The notes below the pieces were generated by a model, which was given only the letters and a program-made list of their open reading frames with translations, was not told the DNA's origin and did no database searches. Below, one piece after another: positions 10,008-16,576 of a DNA stretch of 64,000 bases. The DNA is from Paenibacillus solanacearum. GTDB lineage: Bacteria > Bacillota > Bacilli > Paenibacillales > NBRC-103111. The DNA is taken from the NCBI RefSeq assembly GCF_910593845.1, contig NZ_CAJVAS010000004.1, forward strand, positions 62,001 through 126,000, read 5' to 3'. Both the position numbers and the translations under genes were made by a program. Each line of letters begins with the position of its first letter. The stretch's first letter is position 1.

Positions 10008-10013
10008 TATAAT
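10008..10013 (+). promoter_or_regulatory. Putative -10 box for the ComFB-family gene
   Basis: A perfect TATAAT lies 36 nt before the ATG at 10049. The best -35 candidate, TTGTGG at 9983-9988, is 19 nt away, so a second factor may help this promoter. Confidence 0.5.
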
Positions 10014-10048
10014 AACTTCATACTGATTGTAGAACAGGAGTCAGATCA

Positions 10049-10312
10049 ATGGGTTTGCACAATGCAATGGAAACGATTGTTCTTGAAATATATGAGGAGT
10101 TTGAGAAGCAATATAAATTGGCATGCGTATGCAATCAATGCAAAGAAGATATTTGGGCGCTCGTTCTTAATCGAATTCCGCCGAGGTACGCTTCTACTCA
10201 AAAAGGTGAATTATTTGTCAAAGGTTTATACTTAAATCAACAACTCCGATCCGATGTGATGAGAGAATTAATGCGCGCATCATTAATTGTCGAACATAAT
10301 CAACATCATTAA
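10049..10312 (+). CDS. ComFB-family protein (small cyclic-dinucleotide-receptor-like)
   Basis: 87 residues matching the late-competence ComFB domain: an N-terminal helix with EIYEEFEKQY, a CVCNQCKEDI cysteine cluster, and ALVLNRIPPRYASTQKGEL, the family hallmark (LNxLPPRY followed by TxKGE). AGGAG lies 7 nt before ATG. The gene is divergent from the methyltransferase/PTPS/GGDEF-EAL operon and not in a comF locus. ComFB-family proteins have recently been reported as c-di-GMP/c-di-AMP receptors; I recall this and cannot check it here. Next to a c-di-GMP enzyme that role is an attractive inference. Confidence 0.82.
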   Translation: MGLHNAMETIVLEIYEEFEKQYKLACVCNQCKEDIWALVLNRIPPRYASTQKGELFVKGLYLNQQLRSDVMRELMRASLIVEHNQHH

Positions 10313-10357
10313 ATGAATAATGGAATCCCAGCGATGCTAATCACAGCCTCTGGAAAC

Positions 10358-10398
10358 AAAAGTGGAACGCATTGATGCGTTCCGCTTTTACTTTTTTT
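10358..10398 (+). terminator. Terminator after the ComFB-family gene
   Basis: Two 15-nt arms (10358-10372 and 10375-10389) pair with one T-G wobble and are followed by seven T at 10392-10398. The reverse strand reads into a weaker T-rich stretch, so it may also insulate the pentapeptide gene that ends at 10447. Confidence 0.85.
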
Positions 10399-10446
10399 GT
10401 AAATTGTTTGTAGCATATACCGCTTCACGACTTGATGCTCGGAAAG

Positions 10447-11052
10447 TTAATCGATCCTGGCCCCGAACGAACGCAGAAATACAATTGCTTGAACCGCGTC
10501 CATCCGTACTCCCTTCACGTCCAGTGAACGGAAATCGATCCCGTCCATTACGGCCCCGCGCAAGTCGGCTCCCTGCAGCTTCGCCTTAGATAATTGGACC
10601 CGGGTAAGATCCGCATTGCGCAAATCGGCTTTTTCCAGATTGGCGCCGGACAGATCCGCTTCCGTGAACCGGATGCCTCGCAGCTGCTGCTTGGACAGCT
10701 GGACATGCCGCAAGTTCGTATAAGACCAATCCCCTTGCTGGATCGTCACTCCATCCAGCTGCGCTTTGGAGAAATCCGAGCCGGTCATCTTGCACTCCAC
10801 GAATTTGGACACAAACAAGTTCGTTTCATGGAACGTGCAGTTCGTAAACGCGGATTCCGTATGTATCGAAGCATTCAGCTGAGCACCGCGAAAATCGCAT
10901 TCCACGAACCGGCAGCCGGTCGTCGTAATCTCCTCCATCGAAGCGCCGTTAAACCGGCAGCGTTGAAAGGTGCAGCGCATCAGCTCCCCGAACCTTAAAT
11001 CTTTGTGCGTCAAATCGACATGCTCATACGTTTGATCCACATATTGATACAT
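10447..11052 (-). CDS. Pentapeptide-repeat protein (second of two)
   Basis: 201 residues dominated by A(D/N)Lxx pentapeptides, for example ADLSGANLEKADLRNADLT, which fold into a right-handed quadrilateral beta-helix. Some family members mimic DNA and protect gyrase (Qnr, MfpA); most have no known role. There is no signal peptide, so it should be cytoplasmic. GGGGAG lies 5 nt before ATG. It sits 36 nt after its paralogue, in one transcript. Function is not assignable from sequence. Confidence 0.85.
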   Translation of the reverse strand: MYQYVDQTYEHVDLTHKDLRFGELMRCTFQRCRFNGASMEEITTTGCRFVECDFRGAQLNASIHTESAFTNCTFHETNLFVSKFVECKMTGSDFSKAQLDGVTIQQGDWSYTNLRHVQLSKQQLRGIRFTEADLSGANLEKADLRNADLTRVQLSKAKLQGADLRGAVMDGIDFRSLDVKGVRMDAVQAIVFLRSFGARID

Positions 11053-11088
11053 AAGCGCTCCCCGTCCCGTCTTATTCTCTATAACCGG

Positions 11089-11736
11089 CTACTCTTTAAT
11101 GACAAGTCCGAATTGCTTGGCAAACACGAATGCCTGCTCGCGGGAGATGACGCATCCCTGCAAGTCGGCCAGCGCCGCACCCAAGGCGTCGAATTCGCAG
11201 TCGCTCAAGTCGACTCCTTCCAGCTTAACGCCGGTCAGCTGCGCCCGATCGATGCGGGACCGGCTGAAATACATCTTTTGAACCGCCGCATTATAAAAAT
11301 CCGCGCGGTACAGCGAGCACTCCCGAAACATCGTTTGCTTGGCGTTAGCGAAGCGAAATGTCGCGTAATCGGCGATGCAGTCGTAAAACCCGACATTCCG
11401 CAAGGTGGCCCCCGTGAAATCAATCCCGAGCATTTTGCAATCGTAAAACGCCGCACGATGGATGATCGCATCCTGGAGCACGGCGTTGGACAAATCGCAT
11501 CGCTCAAACCGAACGTCGATCAGCTCCGCATCGGTCAGCGTCGTATCCGCAAAGGTTACGTTCCGAAAGACGATTTTATGGAACGAAACGTTGTCAGCCC
11601 GCTGGTTGTCCAAGGCGCAGTCGCTTATAATGCCCGCGCCGATCTCGTCTTCCGGCTGCAGCTGGTAAGCAGGCTGCGTAATATCAGCCAATGTTTTCGG
11701 AAGCTTGGGCGCTTCAATTAATGTTTTGCTACTCAT
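11089..11736 (-). CDS. Pentapeptide-repeat protein (first of two)
   Basis: 215 residues. A roughly 40-residue N-terminal segment leads into pentapeptide coils such as DNVSFHKIVFRNVTFADTTL and DLSNAVLQDAII, followed by a short C-terminal helix EQAFVFAKQFGL that is similar in position to the end of the downstream paralogue. AAGGGGAGG lies about 8 nt before ATG. An extended -10 element is visible 52 nt upstream. The tandem pair could form a heterodimer, because these helices dimerise end to end; that is inference. Confidence 0.85.
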   Translation of the reverse strand: MSSKTLIEAPKLPKTLADITQPAYQLQPEDEIGAGIISDCALDNQRADNVSFHKIVFRNVTFADTTLTDAELIDVRFERCDLSNAVLQDAIIHRAAFYDCKMLGIDFTGATLRNVGFYDCIADYATFRFANAKQTMFRECSLYRADFYNAAVQKMYFSRSRIDRAQLTGVKLEGVDLSDCEFDALGAALADLQGCVISREQAFVFAKQFGLVIKE

Positions 11737-11787
11737 CGGCAGCCTCCCCTTGCCACAGCTTCATCGCTCCACATGTACTCCTCTCAC

Positions 11788-11796
11788 ATTATACCA
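11788..11796 (-). promoter_or_regulatory. Extended -10 promoter element for the pentapeptide pair
   Basis: On the minus strand TGGTATAAT (TGn plus perfect TATAAT) lies about 50 nt before the ATG at 11736. No good -35 is visible, which fits an extended -10 promoter. Confidence 0.5.
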
Positions 11797-11815
11797 TGAA
11801 CAAACAAGTGCAAAA

Positions 11816-11850
11816 AAAGATCGATTGCAAGTTCCCCTGCATCGATCTTT
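11816..11850 (-). terminator. Terminator of the copper-amine-oxidase-N gene
   Basis: Arms AAAGATCGATTGCA and TGCATCGATCTTT pair with one bulge and are followed on the minus strand by seven T (11812-11818 side). It separates this gene from the pentapeptide operon. Confidence 0.75.
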
Positions 11851-11919
11851 CAGTACACCCAACGGAATAATCGGTTTTAGCGGGAGCGATAGGCTGCGGC
11901 AAGCGCATCTACGCGCTGC

Positions 11920-12570
11920 TTACGGTAAAACAACGATGCCATCCAATGGATCGGCGCCGCTGCCGGGCTGCAGACCGGTAACGAACCATTTGCCATCCTT
12001 CGCCTCCAGCGTCACTTTTACTGTGCCCTCTCCTGCACTGCCCGTCGACGTTTTCAGGTGAAATACGACATCATAGCTTGCGCTCGTGTTCCCCTCCTGA
12101 AGACCGCCGGTGACCTCGAAGCTGTCGACCCACGGGCTGGACAAACCGGTTACCCAGTGCAGTTCCTCGTACGAGGCGCGGGTTTGTCTTTGGAGCTCCG
12201 AAGACAGCAGCGCATACTGCACGGCGCCGTTCCGGCCTTTTACCGCTTCCGCCCATCCATTGACCGCTTGCCCGGCGGAAGTCGGCACAATCGCGCTTCG
12301 CAGCAAATTGACTTGCTGCTCAAGCGACGACCGGTCCGCATAATCCACCGTCACCTCCTGCTCCTTCTCATTCCACTTCACGTCTGCTCCCATCGCTTCG
12401 GCTACGGCGCGGATCGGCACCATCGTGCTGCCCTCGACGATTTGGGGCGGTACTTCGGCCGCGACCGGCGTGCCGTTGACAATGAGCTTGACCGGGTTAG
12501 CCGAATAGACGGCTCCGCAAAACAGAACTGCGGCAATCATCGAGCTGGGGATAACGATCCATTTCTTCAT
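11920..12570 (-). CDS. Secreted copper amine oxidase N-terminal domain protein
   Basis: 216 residues. A signal peptide (MKKW then a hydrophobic stretch ending near VYSANP) is followed by the short CuAO-N module: KLIVNGTPVAAEVPPQIVEGSTMVPIRAVAEAMGADVKWNEKEQEV. This module is not an oxidase; it is a small surface-adhesion-like domain common in Paenibacillus and clostridial exported proteins. The C-terminal 120 residues form an NTF2-like-looking alpha/beta domain with no motif I recognise. ATG 12570 has GAGGTG 6 nt upstream; the in-frame extension to 12795 has no signal and overlaps the neighbour's promoter region. Confidence 0.8.
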   Translation of the reverse strand: MKKWIVIPSSMIAAVLFCGAVYSANPVKLIVNGTPVAAEVPPQIVEGSTMVPIRAVAEAMGADVKWNEKEQEVTVDYADRSSLEQQVNLLRSAIVPTSAGQAVNGWAEAVKGRNGAVQYALLSSELQRQTRASYEELHWVTGLSSPWVDSFEVTGGLQEGNTSASYDVVFHLKTSTGSAGEGTVKVTLEAKDGKWFVTGLQPGSGADPLDGIVVLP

Positions 12571-12757
12571 AGCGAACACCTCGTTAGCAGAATTTGTTTC
12601 TCTATCAAGGAGACGATACCGCAGCAAGAAAAGTTTCAGCAAGATGGCAATCGGTCTCAGGAAATGATTCCCATATCTTTCCGAACCGGCGGTTCCAACA
12701 CGTTTAAAAGGTTGCCATCTGTACATAATGAGGGATGACAAGGAAAGGAGACGGCCG

Positions 12758-13099
12758 ATGACGTTTACGAATATTGCCGCTTTTTTGCTGCTCACAAGCG
12801 TCGTTTATGTCGCCATGCAATATACGATCAGAGAGCTGCTGCTGTCCAAATTGCTCCCTCATGCCAAAAAAGCGGCCATGAACGGCAGCCAGTCCGCTCT
12901 TTACGTAAAAGACGCTTCGCTCAAAAAAGTGATCCATCATCCCGAGAGGTCCTCGCTGACAGCCATGATCGCCATGTGCACCGTAATCGACGGTACCTCG
13001 CGGAACGCAGTGGCACTCGTTGAATTTGTTTTTACGGAAACGAAACAAATCCGGGTTCACCGCACCGAGCTGATTGCCGAACCTGTCATGGGGCCGTAA
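12758..13099 (+). CDS. Small membrane protein of unknown function
   Basis: 113 residues with one N-terminal membrane helix (about 5-25) and a soluble remainder in which a beta-rich stretch (AMIAMCTVIDGTSRNAVALVEF) suggests a compact domain. I do not recognise the family. AAAGGAG lies 8 nt before ATG 12758; the earlier ATG at 12728 has no ribosome site. It is divergent from the copper-amine-oxidase-N gene. Confidence 0.65.
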   Translation: MTFTNIAAFLLLTSVVYVAMQYTIRELLLSKLLPHAKKAAMNGSQSALYVKDASLKKVIHHPERSSLTAMIAMCTVIDGTSRNAVALVEFVFTETKQIRVHRTELIAEPVMGP

Positions 13100-13259
13100 G
13101 CGATCGGCTCTTGGCCGTTCCTCGCGCTTTCTCGTACCGCGCCTCATTGCCGCCTCCGCCGCTCCAGTCCCGTTCAGATCATGACTTGCCAGCCAATTCC
13201 GCAGGAAAAGACGCCGTCGGCCGGTTGGCACGAAAGCGCCCCTACGCTGTATCGCTTCG

Positions 13260-14300
13260 TTAGATTAGCTTCTTTACCGTATCGCCTTCGAAGAAAGGCC
13301 CCTGCAAGCGGATATGCTCATAAGGGAGGTGCGCGTTGGCGAGGCGCCACAGCATCCGGTCCGCCGCACGGTACCCGGTCTCCTTCATCGGCAGCACCGG
13401 ATGCGTAATGCCCGGGATAAAGCTGTTATGGACATGGTCGAGCCGAATCATCGATACGTCCTCGGGGACCCGGTACCCCGTCTCGCTGAGCGCATAGTAG
13501 ATCCAGGCCAGACTCATCTCCGTCGCGCACAGCAGCGCTGTCGGCTTCACCTGCTCCATGTGCCGCTTGAACGCACGGATCCATTCGACGCGGTTATCCG
13601 GCATATGAATCAGGTGATCCTCTTCGCAGAACGGCAAGCCCTCCTGCTTCATCGCTTCCACAAACGCCAGCCAGCGCTGCTTGTATCCGCGGGTCGTGTT
13701 CACGTCTCCGAAATAAAGCAGGCTCCGGTGCCCGTTCCGGGCCAAATACTGCACCGACTGCCACGTTGCATCGTGCACGTCCCAGATCACGCTGTCAACT
13801 TTCGCTCCGACTGGCGGAAAGTTGAGCAAGATCTTCGGCATTTTCAGCTCGAGCAGCAGCGCCTCCAGCGGCCGGCGAATGAGCGCGGTAATGAACAGGC
13901 CGTCCGCATACGGCAGCCCTTCCTGCTCCATCCAGCCAGGGAAGCTCGACGCGGTCAGCGAATCCGGCATAAATACAAGCTCGACCTTGTGCCCCATTTC
14001 CAGCATGCGCTCTTTAATTCCTTCAAACAGCATTTGAATGGAGGGACTGCGTGCAATATTCGAAGACGTAATGACGAGAAACCGCCGCTGTTTGACCGAA
14101 AGCCGCGGGATACCTTCATAGATCAGACTATTCTCCTGGTCTTTGGTCAAATAGCCCAGCTGATGCGCAAGCTGGAGCACCTCCTTGCGCGTATCCTCCG
14201 ACATGCCCGGCAATCCTCGCAGCGCCTTGGACACCGTATAGACGCTTAATCCGAGCTGCTCCGCCAGAAGCGACAACGTCACTTTCTTTTTACGAGGCAT
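13260..14300 (-). CDS. LacI-family transcriptional regulator
   Basis: 346 residues. The DNA-binding head (VTLSLLAEQLGLSVYTVSKALRGLPGMSEDTRKEV) is a standard LacI helix-turn-helix plus hinge. The rest is a periplasmic-binding-protein-like sugar sensor with the family ending IRLDHVHNSFIPGITHPVLPMKETGYRAADRML. ATG 14300 has AAAGGA about 9 nt upstream; the frame extends to 14510 without start support. It is encoded just downstream of a beta-helix polysaccharide-active lipoprotein and probably controls that or nearby sugar genes. Palindromes with central CG occur upstream of that gene and of this one. Confidence 0.9.
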   Translation of the reverse strand: MPRKKKVTLSLLAEQLGLSVYTVSKALRGLPGMSEDTRKEVLQLAHQLGYLTKDQENSLIYEGIPRLSVKQRRFLVITSSNIARSPSIQMLFEGIKERMLEMGHKVELVFMPDSLTASSFPGWMEQEGLPYADGLFITALIRRPLEALLLELKMPKILLNFPPVGAKVDSVIWDVHDATWQSVQYLARNGHRSLLYFGDVNTTRGYKQRWLAFVEAMKQEGLPFCEEDHLIHMPDNRVEWIRAFKRHMEQVKPTALLCATEMSLAWIYYALSETGYRVPEDVSMIRLDHVHNSFIPGITHPVLPMKETGYRAADRMLWRLANAHLPYEHIRLQGPFFEGDTVKKLI

Positions 14301-14361
14301 GATTCCAAGTCCTTTCCGCCATGGATTCAACGAAATCACAACCAAGATGTATTGTGTTTTT

Positions 14362-14393
14362 ATTGTATCATACGCCATGCGAAACCGCTTCCA
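14362..14393 (-). promoter_or_regulatory. LacI-gene promoter with possible operator
   Basis: On the minus strand TGA-TACAAT forms an extended -10 (-10 at 14362-14367). Just upstream, GGAAGCGGTTTC (about 14381-14392) is an imperfect palindrome centred on CG, the usual form of a LacI or catabolite-control site. The assignment is tentative. Confidence 0.4.
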
Positions 14394-14585
14394 TAACCTT
14401 TCCATTTCCTGTTGCGGGGGTTGCAAGTTGAGTAGAACATCCAGCTGTTCATCGCAAACAAGAAGCAGGGGAATTCCGCTGGGTAGCGTGTATTCCCCTG
14501 CTTGCAGCAAATCCTCGGGGCAGCCGGATTCCTCTAGCTTGAGCTTGCGGCGTAGTGCATCGCGGGCCGGCTCGTTCCTCTGTCC

Positions 14586-16223
14586 CTATTCTTTCAGCTT
14601 AAATCCGCGTTTGGCCAGCTGATCCGCATATAACGACTGCGGCACCAGCGTATCTCCTTGCCCTACCCCTTCGACGAAATCTTCGGGCGATGAATTGTCG
14701 CCCGCCGGCACTTTCGTTTGCACACCGGAAGCCGGGCCTTTTGTGCCGATCACATAGCCATTGCCGAATTGCTTCGATTCGACGACAAAGGATTTGCCTT
14801 TCATATATTTGAGTCCGGCAGTGTTCCAGAACACCGATTGGGTTGTCGTTTGCCCGTGCAGCGTCGTGCCGTACGGACGGTACTTCGCCTCGAACAGATC
14901 GCCGTCCGCCGTCATGTTGTCGAACAGGTTCGCCATGCTCAGATGCATATGAAAGTCGCTGGCCAGCCGCGGGTCTTGCGACGAGCTGCGATACAGCACG
15001 TTGCCGCTGGTCCACATGCTTTTGAAGTCGAAGCCGTGCCGCGAATGAACCGACTTGCTGCCGATCACCAGGTTGTCGCTGCCGGCCATAATGAACCCGT
15101 AGCCGTTGCCGCCCTCGCCTTTGTACTGCGGATTTTGCACCGTGCTGTTGCGAATGGTGATCGAACGGGATTTATACAATTCAACGGCATCGGATAACGT
15201 GTGAATGTCGTCATTATTTTCCTGCGGCCGATACGTCGCAACCTCGTTCATCCACGCGTTGAGCGCATGGCGGAACTGGATCATTTTCGAGCCGTGCACC
15301 TCGTAAGCGCCGGTGCCCGCCTTGTCAAAGTCGAGATCGCCCCAGCCATCCTTCGGATTTTGCCGCATGCCGATCGACAAACGTTCGATGCCGACCTCTT
15401 CAATGGAAGGAGCCACCTTGTACACGGAAGCGTGATCGCGAAGCTTCAGCGGATAGCGTGTCGGAATGTCGACGGTAATCGTCCCGGCCTTGGCATCGAC
15501 CGCCGTAATTTGCCTGTAAAACGTCGGCCCCTTCAAGCTATCGTTCCATTTGCCCGTCATGCCGTGCTCCGCAATGAACGCGCCGGTCGCCTCCGATTGA
15601 ATAACGACGTACTCGCCCTTCTTCAGCCCGTCGACGGAGCTGACCGGTATGGTCCAGGTCGGCTCCATTACATCTTGCGACAGCGGTATTTTGCGGCCGG
15701 CGGGCTTGTGCCAATCGCCTCCTGCGGCCGGATACACCAGAATGACCCGCTTGTTCCGCATGGATGTTTCGTCGTTGCGGAGGAAGGTCGCTTGCGTGCC
15801 TTCGCCGCGCAGCACGACGCCGCTGTGCCGGATGCACAGGGCGCACTCCCGTCCTTTGTCCGGTCGGATGCCGTAGGTGCCTGCCGGCAGCAGCACAACA
15901 CCGCCTCCAGCAGCCCCCGCCTGGTCAATCGCCTTCTGGATCGCAGCGGTGGAATCGCTCTTTCCCGTCGGATCCGCACCGAAGGTTACCGCATTGTACG
16001 TTTTGCCCGGCGGATTGGAAGGAATCGGCTTCTCGCCCATATGATAGCCAGCGTAAGAGAAGTCGTGCAGAAACCGTCCTTCTGCATCCTTGAACCCGGG
16101 CTTCCAGTCTTTCGGGTACAGCGCACTGCGCCATCCGCTCTCTTCGGCGGGCTTCTCCGAGCAGGAAGTAATCAGTACGGTAAACAATAGAGCAAGCGGA
16201 ACAAGCACTTTCATTTTATACAT
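14586..16223 (-). CDS. Lipoprotein with pectate-lyase-type beta-helix
   Basis: 545 residues. Signal peptide with lipobox LITSC, so it is probably anchored on the outer face of the membrane. After the linker, YNAVTFGADPTGKSDSTAAIQKAIDQAG and GGGVVLLPAGTYGI are the start of the pectate_lyase_3 right-handed beta-helix seen in polygalacturonases, lyases and related enzymes. Further on are DNLVIGSKSVHSRHGFDFK and repeated helix turns. It likely cuts or binds a plant or microbial polysaccharide; I see no motif that fixes hydrolase versus lyase. ATG 16223 has GGGAG 8 nt upstream; ATG 16241 does not. LacI is downstream on the same strand. Confidence 0.78.
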   Translation of the reverse strand: MYKMKVLVPLALLFTVLITSCSEKPAEESGWRSALYPKDWKPGFKDAEGRFLHDFSYAGYHMGEKPIPSNPPGKTYNAVTFGADPTGKSDSTAAIQKAIDQAGAAGGGVVLLPAGTYGIRPDKGRECALCIRHSGVVLRGEGTQATFLRNDETSMRNKRVILVYPAAGGDWHKPAGRKIPLSQDVMEPTWTIPVSSVDGLKKGEYVVIQSEATGAFIAEHGMTGKWNDSLKGPTFYRQITAVDAKAGTITVDIPTRYPLKLRDHASVYKVAPSIEEVGIERLSIGMRQNPKDGWGDLDFDKAGTGAYEVHGSKMIQFRHALNAWMNEVATYRPQENNDDIHTLSDAVELYKSRSITIRNSTVQNPQYKGEGGNGYGFIMAGSDNLVIGSKSVHSRHGFDFKSMWTSGNVLYRSSSQDPRLASDFHMHLSMANLFDNMTADGDLFEAKYRPYGTTLHGQTTTQSVFWNTAGLKYMKGKSFVVESKQFGNGYVIGTKGPASGVQTKVPAGDNSSPEDFVEGVGQGDTLVPQSLYADQLAKRGFKLKE

Positions 16224-16352
16224 CCGAATATCTCCCATCACGTGGCGTCAGTTTTATCTCGTCTTGCGCATCGTTGACTGAAATCGGCGTAACATCCATC
16301 GCAGCCTCCTCTCTTGAATTCGTCGAACTTCGGACGAGGCGGCTTCATGTAT

Positions 16353-16368
16353 GCGCTTTCCAAAGCGC
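16353..16368. promoter_or_regulatory. Perfect palindrome GCGCTTTCCAAAGCGC upstream of the beta-helix gene
   Basis: Two 7-nt arms around CC, 130 nt upstream of the ATG at 16223. It resembles LacI/CcpA-class operators in arm composition (GCGCTTT) but not in the centre. Confidence 0.4.
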
Positions 16369-16430
16369 TCGCAGCTTTCGTCTCCTCATGCCATTGTACC
16401 AGCATTTGGCTCCGGGATATAGATATAATT

Positions 16431-16440
16431 TAAACGTTTA
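16431..16440. promoter_or_regulatory. LacI-type operator candidate TAAACGTTTA
   Basis: A perfect 10-bp palindrome with central CG, the commonest LacI-family operator form, embedded in an A/T-rich stretch with promoter-like TATAAT (16425-16430). It lies in the intergenic region 16224-16576, which holds no gene and contains the palindrome at 16353 and the terminator at 16527. Confidence 0.45.
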
Positions 16441-16526
16441 TATCGCGATCACATAACCTCATAAGTTTGCCGATTGGACATGCATATGCTTCCGAATGAA
16501 TGTGGCAAACTTAGGCTTCCCAAGAC

Positions 16527-16555
16527 AAAAAGCCCTGGTATAACAAGGGCTTTTT
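16527..16555 (-). terminator. Terminator of the GH43 gene
   Basis: AAAAAGCCCT and AGGGCTTTTT (16527-16536 with 16546-16555) form a 10-bp stem whose 3' arm carries the T run on either strand. It follows the minus-strand stop at 16577. Confidence 0.8.
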
Positions 16556-16576
16556 GGATCCTTCCATCGCTTCGTC

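Noticed and set aside
9796..10048. c-di-GMP (GEMM) riboswitch between the methyltransferase operon and the ComFB-family gene
   Set aside because: Looked for because of the GGDEF-EAL gene; no GEMM-like core or paired helices were found in this stretch.
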